A DNA stretch of 64,000 nt, from contig NZ_CP147251.1 of assembly GCF_017426705.2 (NCBI RefSeq), positions 124,001 to 188,000 of the forward strand. The letters run 5' to 3'. The translations under genes and the position numbers were made by a program. This document shows, piece after piece, positions 8,838 through 17,177 of the stretch. The stretch's first letter is position 1, and each line of letters opens with the position of its first letter. The notes beneath the pieces were generated by a model that saw nothing but the letters and a program-made list of their open reading frames with translations, was not told where the DNA came from and searched no databases. This stretch comes from Enterococcus sp. DIV2402. GTDB lineage: Bacteria > Bacillota > Bacilli > Lactobacillales > Enterococcaceae.

Positions 8838-9926
8838 TTATTTCTCTGTAAATTTAAATTTAGACCAAGGATGAATGAATGGTAATAACAAATGTTCGAC
8901 ATCAATAATCTGTCCTACTTTATTTTTACGAGCATCTGCATGCGGCTCTAAAACCACTTGTAATTCATTTTTGTATTTCCCAAACGTATCATTCCCAATC
9001 ACAATATCCCCTACTTGGAACTCGCTGGTATTGTCATGTGGTGAATTCGAATCTTGTTTATATTTTTTGCGAACTTCTGTTGAACGAACAACTTGGTGCG
9101 TAATATCTCCGCGACGATAATGCTGTTCATTTAGTACAATCGCTTTTTCTACTTCATTAATCCCCTCTACAAATTCAATAGCAAAAGCTGTTTGGTAACG
9201 ATTAACTTGACTTAATGCCTCTAACTCCTCTTCTGAAGCATACGCATTTCCAATAATCACATCATCAATTAAATTTGTTGCAAATAGATGCTTCGCCGCA
9301 ACTTCCACTGGCAAATGGCGGTGAATTTCTAAGGTAGGTAGCCCATCATTAATGTCCCACGGGCCAACTTCACCCACTTGTGACGTGATAAACGCTGCAG
9401 TACGAATGCCATGATTTTTAAAACGTTGACTACATTTTTCAAAGAAATCATAAGGCAATGCCGTTCCTTCTTGTGGATAAAAATTATGGCAACCATATAA
9501 ATAAGGCGTGTTTGCTTGGTAAGTTAAAATATTATCCAAATAGGCGACATCATTACTCATATTCAACTCAACGGCTAAACCAAAAGGATTGTAAGTGAGC
9601 ATCGCTTCTTTATTTCCGTCAAAACCCAAATCTAAGCGAATTCCGTCTGCCCCTAATTCATGGAAAAATGTCATATCATCATACGAAATTCCTAGCTCTT
9701 CAAAAATATTAGGCGCGACATCTAAGATTGTTTCAAAACCTAACCCTTTCGCATAAAAAATTAACTCTTTAAACTTTTTGGCAACAACTTCTTTGCCTTC
9801 TGTTACTTCTAACATACTCATAAAAATTCGGCTAAAGCCATATTTTCCAGCTAAAGCAATATATTCCTTATCTGCTTGTATATCACTGTGATCGGGATAA
9901 ACCGAAATACCTAGTTGTCGTTTCAT
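8838..9926 (-). CDS. MupG-like DUF871 (GH170) phosphoglycosidase
   Basis: 362 residues with the DUF871 layout: a TIM barrel beginning QLGISVYPDHSD and continuing through FSRIFMSMLEV and GADGIRLDLGFDG, then a small beta domain near the C-terminus (FQVGDIVIGNDTFGKY). The characterised member, S. aureus MupG, cleaves MurNAc-6P-GlcNAc in the cytoplasm. Here no MurQ or MurNAc-specific gene is nearby, so a different 6-phospho-disaccharide is likely. The ATG at 9926 overlaps the stop of the small membrane protein gene (ATGA), implying translational coupling. Family is sure; substrate is inferred. Confidence 0.82.
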   Translation of the reverse strand: MKRQLGISVYPDHSDIQADKEYIALAGKYGFSRIFMSMLEVTEGKEVVAKKFKELIFYAKGLGFETILDVAPNIFEELGISYDDMTFFHELGADGIRLDLGFDGNKEAMLTYNPFGLAVELNMSNDVAYLDNILTYQANTPYLYGCHNFYPQEGTALPYDFFEKCSQRFKNHGIRTAAFITSQVGEVGPWDINDGLPTLEIHRHLPVEVAAKHLFATNLIDDVIIGNAYASEEELEALSQVNRYQTAFAIEFVEGINEVEKAIVLNEQHYRRGDITHQVVRSTEVRKKYKQDSNSPHDNTSEFQVGDIVIGNDTFGKYKNELQVVLEPHADARKNKVGQIIDVEHLLLPFIHPWSKFKFTEK

Positions 9927-10165
9927 ATTTTTCCTTGCTCCATTTCTGCATATTTTTGTTGGAATCGATATAAAATCGTTGAACTACCTAGAATCGTAGT
10001 TGTTAGAACACCTACTGCTCCAAACACAATAGACACTAGAATAAGACTTATGACTAGCATTAAAATATAACGGAACTTCACTTGATTGCATTTCGTTCCC
10101 AATGAACTTTTCATTAATAAAATTTGACTGCCAAAAAATAGGCAAAGAATATAAATCATAATCAT
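9923..10165 (-). CDS. Small membrane protein in PTS operon
   Basis: About 80 residues with two strongly hydrophobic segments: an N-terminal one (MIMIYILCLFFGSQILLM) and a central one (YILMLVISLILVSIVFGAVGVLT). It ends in a charged cytoplasmic-type tail. I do not recognise a family. It lies between a lactose-type EIIC gene and the MupG-like gene, overlapping the latter by four bases. A second small membrane protein (12416-12655) holds the same position after another EIIC gene. The start is uncertain: ATG at 10165 after GGTGA, or GTG/TTG a few codons upstream. Possibly an EIIC accessory subunit. Confidence 0.6.
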   Translation of the reverse strand: MIMIYILCLFFGSQILLMKSSLGTKCNQVKFRYILMLVISLILVSIVFGAVGVLTTTILGSSTILYRFQQKYAEMEQGKI

Positions 10166-10179
10166 TTTTTTCACCAAAG

Positions 10180-10203
10180 AGGATAGTGGTTAGCTATCCT
10201 CTC
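10180..10203 (-). promoter_or_regulatory. Intercistronic hairpin between EIIC and small membrane gene
   Basis: GAGGATAG and CTATCCTC form an 8-bp stem with a 7-base loop directly after the EIIC stop. There is no T run, so it is not a terminator. It could stabilise the upstream message or control translation of the small gene. Confidence 0.45.
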
Positions 10204-10210
10204 TCCTTTT

Positions 10211-11503
10211 TTATTCTGATTCTTCTGCTTCACGTGCTAATTGTTGTTTTTCAAAGACTTTAAAGAATGGATAATAAATAGCTAGCGTGATAAAGAAGTT
10301 CACTACTACTAAGACTCCTGCTGCTACACTCCAGTTAGTACTCATCCACGCCGCAATCGGTGCAGGAATCGCAAAACCTAAACGAGCAGCCATCATTGGG
10401 ATAACACCAGAAACAGTCAAAAAGTAAGACAAAGTTGTCGTTACTAATGGCGCTACAAGAAACGGAATACCCAATATCGGATTCATTACAATTGGTGCTC
10501 CGAAAATCACTGGTTCATTAATATTAAAAATTCCCGGTAAGATAGATAGACGGCCTAATTGTTTTAAATATTTAGATTTTGAGAATAAGAACAATACAAC
10601 GAGTGCTAATGTCGTTCCAGCTCCACCAATCCAAACAAACCATTGTAAAAATTGTTCTGTAAAAATATTTGGTAAGTCATGGGCGTTCCCTGTTGCTTGG
10701 AAAACGTCCATATTTTCAGCAATTGAAATATCCCAGAATGGACGAATAACTGGACCCATAATTGCCGGTCCATGAATTCCTAATACCCAGAAGAAACAAA
10801 TTAGAAAGACTGTCAACAAACCGCCGAATAGACTATTGCCTGCTAAGACATCTTTAAATGGCATCAATAAATTACTCAAGAACGCATTGATATCAAATCC
10901 GATTAAATGACGAATTGCCCAGAATAAAATTAAAATTGCTCCACCAGGAATTAATGCCATAAAGGAATTGGTTACTTCCGGTGGCACACCATCGGGCATT
11001 TTGATAGTAATATTTTTGACGATAAAGAAACGATAAATTTCGACAGATAATAAAGCTGTTACAATTGCACCAAACAATGAGCCAGAACCTAAATTCGCAA
11101 TATTAATGAAGCGACCGGCATCAATAATTCCTTCGACTGGTTCGAAGACTCGCAAAGGAGGCGCTGCTGTAATTAAAAAAGACATAGTTGCTAAAATACC
11201 AGATGTTAACGCATCCAATTTATAACTAGATGCTAATGAAGACGCGATTCCAAATGTTGCATACAATGCTAATAAGCCCACTGTATAACGGAAAGGAATA
11301 TCTAACACCTCACGATAAGGCTCAATCATTGCTGCTACCGATTCAATTGGGAAATTTAACAGAATCGTAAAAAAGGAACCCACAATCGTTAAGGGTAATG
11401 TCGCAATAATCCCTTTACGAATCGCTACCATATGACGTTGCATCCCAACTTTATTAGCAACAGGCATCAACTTTTGTTCAATAAAACCTACAAAACCATT
11501 CAT
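10211..11503 (-). CDS. PTS EIIC, lactose/cellobiose family
   Basis: 430-residue integral membrane permease of the CelB/LicC type, with about ten hydrophobic segments. Characteristic stretches are IKMPDGVPPEVTNSF, FWVLGIHGPAIMGPV and SILPGIFNINEPVIFG, the last forming the conserved NEP substrate loop. No EIIA or EIIB domain is fused or encoded nearby, so those must be supplied in trans. GGAGG lies seven bases before the ATG at 11503. It is the first gene of the sugar-acid operon and resembles the other two lactose-type EIICs of this window. Its substrate should be a beta-linked disaccharide processed by the downstream enzymes. Confidence 0.9.
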   Translation of the reverse strand: MNGFVGFIEQKLMPVANKVGMQRHMVAIRKGIIATLPLTIVGSFFTILLNFPIESVAAMIEPYREVLDIPFRYTVGLLALYATFGIASSLASSYKLDALTSGILATMSFLITAAPPLRVFEPVEGIIDAGRFINIANLGSGSLFGAIVTALLSVEIYRFFIVKNITIKMPDGVPPEVTNSFMALIPGGAILILFWAIRHLIGFDINAFLSNLLMPFKDVLAGNSLFGGLLTVFLICFFWVLGIHGPAIMGPVIRPFWDISIAENMDVFQATGNAHDLPNIFTEQFLQWFVWIGGAGTTLALVVLFLFSKSKYLKQLGRLSILPGIFNINEPVIFGAPIVMNPILGIPFLVAPLVTTTLSYFLTVSGVIPMMAARLGFAIPAPIAAWMSTNWSVAAGVLVVVNFFITLAIYYPFFKVFEKQQLAREAEESE

Positions 11504-11545
11504 TACTTGACCTCCATATTATATCATTATAATGTTTACGAATGA

Positions 11546-11582
11546 ATAGTAACATGGAAACATTTTTTTGTAAACGTTTTTC
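11546..11582 (-). promoter_or_regulatory. Promoter of the sugar-acid operon with cre-like site
   Basis: On the minus strand, TTTACA and TACTAT are spaced by exactly 17 bases. The -35 overlaps a cre-like 14-mer at 11569-11582 (12 of 14 consensus positions, core AACGTTTACA). CcpA repression is therefore likely. Confidence 0.6.
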
Positions 11583-11620
11583 GACAATAAGTTTGAAATC
11601 TTATTGTCGAAAAACTCGAT
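11578..11620 (-). terminator. Terminator after the GntR gene
   Basis: GTTTTTCGACAATAAG pairs perfectly with CTTATTGTCGAAAAAC around an 8-base loop. The T run on the minus strand is short (CGTTTAC). The stem abuts the cre-like site of the next promoter. Confidence 0.7.
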
Positions 11621-12321
11621 TATGTTTCGTATTCGATATAATATGGTTGTTTCGCTGTATTGTAAATCGCTTCAGAATATTCAACCACTTTCCCATATTT
11701 ATCAATTGATTGACGGATACGTAAAATGGCTAATGCTTCATTCGTTTGCAACTTTTCTTTTTGCTCATCAGAAAGCATAATCGCCGAAAAAGAATCTTCA
11801 AAAGAATTCAAGTCATATCCTTTTTGATTCATCAAACGATACAACGACTCCTCTTCAAACTGTTGCTTAGGAATAGATGATAAACTCGTCGGCATATAAT
11901 GAGTAAAATAAATGTACGGTTCATTATCTAGCGAATATAATCGTTCCAAGCAAAGTGCTTCTTCACCAAAAAATTCATACGCCGGATGTGTCGTTGGTAA
12001 ATTTACTTTTTGGACATGTAAGGTCGTTTTGGTCACATTTAAGTTTGATTTTTCAAGAATTTGTGTAAAACTAACAGCTCGAGAAAGTCGATTGTAAGGA
12101 CGGTCACTTAAAACAGTTGTTCCTTTCCCGCTTTTTTTCTGCACATATTCATCTGCTGCTAATAACTCAATTGCTTTTCGAATCGTAATTTTACTGACAT
12201 TAAATAATTCCTCTAATTCAGTTTCTGTTGGCAACATACTTCCCACTGGATATTTTCCAGAAAAAATATCTTCTTTTAGTTGATCGGCAACCTCTAAATA
12301 TAACACCCGATTTCTTTTCAT
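11620..12321 (-). CDS. GntR-family regulator with UTRA domain
   Basis: About 233 residues. A winged helix-turn-helix spans about 1-70 (LPTETELEELFNVSKITIRKAIELL), then a UTRA effector domain with ECHL-type strands (EEALCLERLYSLDNEPYIYFTHYMP). The start at 12321 has GGTG a few bases upstream; the longer reading to 12360 adds a non-conserved tail. It follows the bglA-EIIC-small protein genes on the same strand and precedes the sugar-acid operon promoter. It could control either; the ligand is probably a phosphorylated sugar. Confidence 0.87.
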   Translation of the reverse strand: MKRNRVLYLEVADQLKEDIFSGKYPVGSMLPTETELEELFNVSKITIRKAIELLAADEYVQKKSGKGTTVLSDRPYNRLSRAVSFTQILEKSNLNVTKTTLHVQKVNLPTTHPAYEFFGEEALCLERLYSLDNEPYIYFTHYMPTSLSSIPKQQFEEESLYRLMNQKGYDLNSFEDSFSAIMLSDEQKEKLQTNEALAILRIRQSIDKYGKVVEYSEAIYNTAKQPYYIEYET

Positions 12322-12415
12322 ATTTTCACCTTCATTATCGATATTTATTAAGCATACCACGCTAAGAAAAGGTTTGCAAAAGCTTTAATCCATTTCTTTC
12401 CCTCTATTATACCAA

Positions 12416-12655
12416 TTATTTTCCCCTTTGAAACAATTGAAGAAATCGGACTTGTAACATGGTACAAAGAATAACCAGGCTAATGATAATCGGATAAAAA
12501 TTGTTTAGTTCTACACTTAAGATAAATACCAATAAAAGAAAGACACAACTTACCAATAATAGTTTCCAAAAAGCGATTTGAAAAATTGCTACCTGCTTTT
12601 TCATAAAAATATGCGTGCCTAATATCAGTAATACACATAGAATGATTAACTGCAT
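12416..12655 (-). CDS. Small membrane protein after EIIC
   Basis: 79 residues with a good ribosome binding site (AAAGGAG, seven bases before the ATG at 12655). There are three hydrophobic stretches, roughly 2-17, 27-46 and 52-68, with a short basic tail (RFLQLFQRGK). No recognised family. It begins 14 bp after the stop of a lactose-type EIIC gene. Its position and size mirror those of the small protein at 9923-10165, although sequence similarity by eye is weak. Two such cases suggest a recurring EIIC-associated membrane peptide. Confidence 0.65.
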   Translation of the reverse strand: MQLIILCVLLILGTHIFMKKQVAIFQIAFWKLLLVSCVFLLLVFILSVELNNFYPIIISLVILCTMLQVRFLQLFQRGK

Positions 12656-12669
12656 GTCAACACTCCTTT

Positions 12670-13974
12670 TTATGCAACTTCTTTTTCTGCTTCGTTTTCT
12701 TGAACAATTTGAAGTTTTTCAAATGCTTTGAAGAATGGATAATAAATCGCCAATGAAACAAAGAAACAGACAATTACCATGACACACGCAACCCAATTCC
12801 AATTAGAAGTGATCAAGGCACCCAGTGGAGCTGGAATTGAAAACGGTGGTTTAACCATCATTCTTGGCATCCAATCCAAAGCCGTAACGATATAAACTAA
12901 AATAGTGTTCGCAATAGGTACTAAAATAAATGGAATAGCTAGTAGTGGGTTCATGACGATAGGTGTTCCAAAAATCATTGGTTCATTAATGTTGAAGATA
13001 CCTGGTAGAATAGATAATCTGCCTAATTGCTTCAAATATTTTGATTTGGAGAACATAAACAGAACCACTAACGCTAATGTTGCACCGGTTCCACCCATTT
13101 GTGCATACCATTGATAAAACTGCTCAGTAAATATATTCGGTAAATCAAAAGCGTTCATTCCTCCTTGGAACAATTCAGCATTTTCTAAAATTGCTTGATC
13201 CCAAAATGGACGAATAATTGGACCCAATACTGCATGGCCATGAATCCCCAATACCCAAAAAACACAAATTACAAATTGAGTAATGATACCACCAAGTAAG
13301 TTATTTCCCGTCAGAAATCCTTTTAATGGTGAGATGGCAATCGTCAATAAACCATTCAAATCAAAGCCAAAGAAATGGCGAGGAATCCAGAAAATCAAAA
13401 TGACTAATAATGTTGGTAACAATGCAGCAAACGATTCTCCCACAACTGGTGGTACACCTTCTGGCATTTTAATTTCTAATTTTTTTACTTTGGTAAAATG
13501 ATAAATTTCGACAGATATCAATGCAGCTACAATCGCGCCAAACAAGCCTTGAGAACCTAGAGGAGCAATCGGTAAATAGCGTCCAGCCGCAACTGCTTCT
13601 CCTGCTTGATTCACACCCTCCGCTAGATTAATCGGGACAATCATTAAAACAGTAGCCAGCATTGAGAGGAAACCACTAGTAATTTTATCTAATTTATACG
13701 AATTCCCTAAGTTAGAACCAATCGTAAATGCCGCATACAATGACATTAAACCTACTGTGAAACGAAACGGAACATCCAGTGCATTTAAGTACGGCGCTAC
13801 CCATTCAGTATATCCAGGAATAGGTAGATTCAGAATAATCGTAAAAAAGGAACCCACAACCGTCAATGGTAAAATTGAAATCAATCCATTACGTACAGCT
13901 TGCAGATGCCGTTGATTCCCAATGGCATTCGCAACCGGTAAAAGTTTCATTGCAACTGAATCTAAAAAATTCAT
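12670..13974 (-). CDS. PTS EIIC, lactose/cellobiose family
   Basis: 434 residues, closely related over its length to the EIIC at 10211-11503: FWVLGIHGHAVLGPIIRPFWDQ, KYLKQLGRLSILPGIFNINEP and the C-terminal AIYYPFFKAFEK recur with few changes. It is a membrane permease for a beta-glucoside and requires EIIA and EIIB from elsewhere. It starts 18 bp after the GH1 gene, so the imported 6-phospho-beta-glucoside is presumably cleaved by that enzyme. RBS AGGGGA precedes the ATG. The similarity of the two EIICs points to duplication with divergence in substrate. Confidence 0.9.
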   Translation of the reverse strand: MNFLDSVAMKLLPVANAIGNQRHLQAVRNGLISILPLTVVGSFFTIILNLPIPGYTEWVAPYLNALDVPFRFTVGLMSLYAAFTIGSNLGNSYKLDKITSGFLSMLATVLMIVPINLAEGVNQAGEAVAAGRYLPIAPLGSQGLFGAIVAALISVEIYHFTKVKKLEIKMPEGVPPVVGESFAALLPTLLVILIFWIPRHFFGFDLNGLLTIAISPLKGFLTGNNLLGGIITQFVICVFWVLGIHGHAVLGPIIRPFWDQAILENAELFQGGMNAFDLPNIFTEQFYQWYAQMGGTGATLALVVLFMFSKSKYLKQLGRLSILPGIFNINEPMIFGTPIVMNPLLAIPFILVPIANTILVYIVTALDWMPRMMVKPPFSIPAPLGALITSNWNWVACVMVIVCFFVSLAIYYPFFKAFEKLQIVQENEAEKEVA

Positions 13975-13992
13975 TTTTCTTCATCCCCTGTT

Positions 13993-15384
13993 TTAATTAT
14001 TTTTATCAAAGCCTTGATTTTCAATAACATCTTTGAACCATAAACCCGATTTTTTCACTGTTTTTTCGCCTGTCTCCAAGTTCATACGATAAAAACCATA
14101 GCGATTTTTGAAGGCATTAATCCATGACCAACAATCCACAAATGTCCACATATGATAACCTAAGCAGTTACTGCCTTCTTCCATTGCTTGATGTAACCAA
14201 CTCAAATGTTCTTCTAAAAATTCGATACGATAATCATCTTGAACCATGTCGTCTTGAAGATATTGTTCCTCATCTTGAATACCAATCCCATTTTCCGAAA
14301 CAAACCAATCGATATTCCCATATTCATTTTGAATTTTCTTCGCGATGTCATACAGCCCTTTAGGATAAATTTCAATACCACGCGATGTATTCATGCGACG
14401 CCCCGGCATTTCATAGTTATCATAAAACCATTCTGGAGAGAAAACACCTTCTGGATTAGGTACACTTTCTCTCGCTTTCACACGGCGAGGACGATAGTAA
14501 TTAATCCCTAACAAATCAATTTTCGTTGCTGATAAAAGCTCTTTGTCTGCTGTTGTGACAACTGGTAATTGGTCGTATTTTCGTAATATTTCGCCAATTT
14601 CTTCCGGATAAAACCCTTTCAAAATAACGTCATTTAAACTTTTGGTATAAAACAAATCGGCCATTTCTGCGGCATACAAATCAGCAGGATGTTGACTACG
14701 CGGATAGACTGGAATCACATCCATAATAATTCCTATTTTTCCAGAATAACCACCTTCACGAAAAGATTTAATGGCTTCACAGTGACACAAAACAATATGA
14801 TGTAGCACTTGGGCAGCTCTTTTAAAATCCACTACATAAGGATAATGGCGATCATGTAAATAACCTGCTTCGGCGGGAATCATCGGTTCGTTAAAGGTAA
14901 ACCAATAGGCGACTTTATCTCCGAATAGTTCAAAACAAGTTTCGGCATATTTTTTATAAGCTTGAATCACTTCTCGATTTTCAAAGCCACCTATTTCTTG
15001 CAATTTCATCGGCATATCAAAATGATACAAATTGATAAATGGTTGAATGCCTTTTGCATTTAACTCGTCCAACATCTGATTATAAAAAACAACTGCTTCA
15101 GGATTCACTTCGCCAACCCCATCTGGAATCAATCGTGACCATGAAATGGATGTTCGAAACGAATTAAATGATAAATCCGCCATCTTTTGAATATCTTCTT
15201 GATAATCTTCATAAAATCTTGACGTTTGTTCTGTCGTAACACCGTCGAAAAAGCGATGGTTGTATTCTTTTGACGCATAGTCCCAAATATTTTCTCCTTT
15301 CCTATCTCCTTCAACCCGTCCTTCTGATTGTGTAGCGCTCGTTGCTGCTCCCCAAAAAAAGTCTTTTGAAAATGAATAATGCAT
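13993..15384 (-). CDS. 6-phospho-beta-glucosidase, GH1
   Basis: 463-residue cytoplasmic glycosidase. The acid/base glutamate is in WFTFNEPMIP and the nucleophile in WFVSENGIG. The N-terminal FFWGAATSATQSEG and C-terminal WIMAFKNRYGF-like region (WINAFKNRYGFY) complete the GH1 pattern. The enzyme would hydrolyse the 6'-phosphorylated product of the adjacent EIIC to glucose-6-phosphate and an aglycone or glucose. GGAGGG sits before the ATG at 15384. A divergent RpiR gene starts 150 bp away and is the likely regulator. Confidence 0.9.
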   Translation of the reverse strand: MHYSFSKDFFWGAATSATQSEGRVEGDRKGENIWDYASKEYNHRFFDGVTTEQTSRFYEDYQEDIQKMADLSFNSFRTSISWSRLIPDGVGEVNPEAVVFYNQMLDELNAKGIQPFINLYHFDMPMKLQEIGGFENREVIQAYKKYAETCFELFGDKVAYWFTFNEPMIPAEAGYLHDRHYPYVVDFKRAAQVLHHIVLCHCEAIKSFREGGYSGKIGIIMDVIPVYPRSQHPADLYAAEMADLFYTKSLNDVILKGFYPEEIGEILRKYDQLPVVTTADKELLSATKIDLLGINYYRPRRVKARESVPNPEGVFSPEWFYDNYEMPGRRMNTSRGIEIYPKGLYDIAKKIQNEYGNIDWFVSENGIGIQDEEQYLQDDMVQDDYRIEFLEEHLSWLHQAMEEGSNCLGYHMWTFVDCWSWINAFKNRYGFYRMNLETGEKTVKKSGLWFKDVIENQGFDKNN

Positions 15385-15398
15385 CTAATCCCTCCATT

Positions 15399-15429
15399 TG
15401 TAAGTGCTATCATTTACACCGAGAGTATA
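15399..15429 (-). promoter_or_regulatory. Extended -10 promoter of the GH1-EIIC operon with cre-like site
   Basis: Minus strand: TGCTATACT (extended -10) at 15424-15432, with no good -35. TGATAGCACTTACA at 15399-15412, just after the predicted start site, matches 12 of 14 cre positions. Confidence 0.5.
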
Positions 15430-15469
15430 GCATGAATTAAAATCAATATAATGATATAATTCATTTTAG

Positions 15470-15485
15470 TTTCCAATAACGGAAA
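15470..15485. promoter_or_regulatory. Inverted repeat upstream of RpiR gene (possible operator)
   Basis: TTTCC and GGAAA are separated by six bases, in the interval between the divergent GH1 and RpiR genes. The position fits an autoregulatory RpiR operator, but the repeat is short. Confidence 0.3.
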
Positions 15486-15533
15486 ATGTTTCTTGTTACA
15501 TTTATGTCACGACATGTTACGGAGGATGAATAC

Positions 15534-16304
15534 ATGTTATTTCTTGATTATGTACCTGAATTAACTCCTTTAGAATTTGAGATTTATCGCTTTGTCGCTC
15601 AACATTTAGATGCTGTTTCAAAAATAAAAATTAAAGAATTGGCCAACCATACCCACACCAGTGCCACTAGTATCACGCGTTTTTGCAAAAAATTTGAATG
15701 TGCTTCTTTTTCAGAATTCAAAATTAAACTACGGATGTACAATGATTCTTTGCAAAAATCAAAAATTGCAGAAAGTGATGAAACACAATACATGGATTTT
15801 TTACAGCGAGTCAATCAACCGTTTCTACAAGAAAAAATTGATCAAGCAGTGTCATTACTCAGAGAAAAACAGTTAGTTTTATTTATCGGTTCAGGAACAT
15901 CTGAAACAATCGCCGCCTATGGATCGCTTTATTTTACTAATTTAGCCAAAACCGCTTTAAAAATTGAAGACCCTTCCAATTATCCTATTGAATGGTTTTC
16001 TGAAGAAATATTAGAGAAAGTGTGTGTAATTGTCTTGTCTATTTCTGGTGAAACCAAAGAAATGATTCATTATTTGCAACGTTTGAACCAAAAAAAGTGC
16101 TGCATTATTGCAATCACTAATTCTGAAACTTCTACTATTAGCCGACTATCGGATTTAACGATTCCTTATTTTATCGAACGTGAAACAATTTATAAATCCA
16201 GTAACAATACAGATAAAACAATTGAGCTGACTTCACAGGTTCCTGCCCTATTTTTATTAGAAAAAATTGCTAAACGCTTGCATTTAAACCATGAAATCCA
16301 CTAA
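15534..16304 (+). CDS. RpiR-family regulator
   Basis: 256 residues: a helix-turn-helix domain to about residue 75 (HTSATSITRFCKKFECASFSEFK) and a SIS domain (FIGSGTSETIAAYG, VLSISGETKEMI). The ATG at 15534 has GGAGG eight bases upstream. Its paralogue at 16408-17160 begins with the same MLFL motif, so the longer reading from 15486 is probably wrong. It is divergent from the GH1-EIIC operon and probably controls it. It is convergent with its paralogue and shares a long terminator with it. Confidence 0.87.
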   Translation: MLFLDYVPELTPLEFEIYRFVAQHLDAVSKIKIKELANHTHTSATSITRFCKKFECASFSEFKIKLRMYNDSLQKSKIAESDETQYMDFLQRVNQPFLQEKIDQAVSLLREKQLVLFIGSGTSETIAAYGSLYFTNLAKTALKIEDPSNYPIEWFSEEILEKVCVIVLSISGETKEMIHYLQRLNQKKCCIIAITNSETSTISRLSDLTIPYFIERETIYKSSNNTDKTIELTSQVPALFLLEKIAKRLHLNHEIH

Positions 16305-16327
16305 AAGCAGCAAGTCACAGCCTCAAT

Positions 16328-16427
16328 AAAAAGCGTAGAAACGATATTGTAAGCCCCAAAAGGTAGCTTTTTGCTCTACCTTTTGAGGTTCAACATACAA
16401 TCTGCTTCTACGCTTTTTTATTTTTTG
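16328..16427. terminator. Large bidirectional terminator between convergent RpiR genes
   Basis: AAAAAGCGTAGAA (16328) pairs with TTCTACGCTTTTT (16405 onward), with an inner 11-bp hairpin around CCAAAAGGTAG and CTACCTTTTGAGG. T runs exist on both strands. The outer stem includes the 3' end of the minus-strand RpiR gene. Confidence 0.85.
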
Positions 16428-17160
16428 ATTTTTGAACTTCTTTTGCTAAATATTCAATCGTATATAACGCTGGAACTTGTGTGGCTATATCGGCTTTTCC
16501 CTTACGCGCTGTTGTAATATAGTAGGCTAAATTAACATCTGACAAGCTGGCAATTGTTGAGTTAGCACTATTGGTAATCGAAATAATCGCACGTTGTTGC
16601 GCCACAAAATGATTGAGATAATTGATAACGTCTAAAGATTCTCCATCTACTGATAAAACAATCAGTGCCATTTTTTCAGCGCTCGCAGTGCTTAACGAAT
16701 TCAATGAATGATTCCCTGATAAATCAAGGTGCGCGACTACCGGGAAAATAGAGGCAAAATAGAACGCGCCATAAGAAGCAATACTATTGGATGTTCCTCC
16801 CCCAATAAAAAACACCATTTCTTTTTCCGCTAAAAGTTGAACTGCTTTCTGTAAATCCTCTTGGAATCGTTCTTCCTTCAAACGATGAATAAAATTGATA
16901 AAAGCACTCTCATCTACAGTTCGCACCGTTTGTTGTTTCTCTAAATTCTCCTGATACCATCGCAATTTAATTTTAAATTCCGAAAAACCTTCACAGCCAA
17001 ATTTTTTGCAAAAACGTAAAATACTAGCGGTACTTGCCTGTGTGCAGGTTGCTAATTCACGGATACGCATATAACTTACTTGCTCCATATGAGACGCTAT
17101 ATATTTATAAATCTCAAAATCAATCGGACTTAATTCGGGTGTATCGTTTAAGAATAGCAT
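16408..17160 (-). CDS. RpiR-family regulator
   Basis: 250-residue paralogue of the gene at 15534. The N-terminal helix-turn-helix (CTQASTASILRFCKKFGCEGFSEF) and SIS domain (FFIGGGTSNSIASYG, VLSVDGESLDVI) are clear. In the second SIS motif the usual SxSGET serine-glycine reads SVDGES. RBS GGAGG lies before the ATG at 17160. It begins 17 bp after the Gfo/Idh/MocA gene and is probably co-transcribed with it. Its target is unknown; the nearby beta-glucoside loci and the oxidoreductase are candidates. Confidence 0.86.
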   Translation of the reverse strand: MLFLNDTPELSPIDFEIYKYIASHMEQVSYMRIRELATCTQASTASILRFCKKFGCEGFSEFKIKLRWYQENLEKQQTVRTVDESAFINFIHRLKEERFQEDLQKAVQLLAEKEMVFFIGGGTSNSIASYGAFYFASIFPVVAHLDLSGNHSLNSLSTASAEKMALIVLSVDGESLDVINYLNHFVAQQRAIISITNSANSTIASLSDVNLAYYITTARKGKADIATQVPALYTIEYLAKEVQKSKNKKA

Positions 17161-17177
17161 GATTTACCTCCGGATGT

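Noticed and set aside
8838..9926. MurNAc-6P-GlcNAc recycling by MupG
   Set aside because: The DUF871 family fits, but no murQ or MurNAc-type EIIBC is in the operon, while sugar-acid enzymes are.
10180..10203. Terminator between EIIC and small membrane gene
   Set aside because: The stem is good but no T run follows on the minus strand, and the genes beyond need the same transcript.
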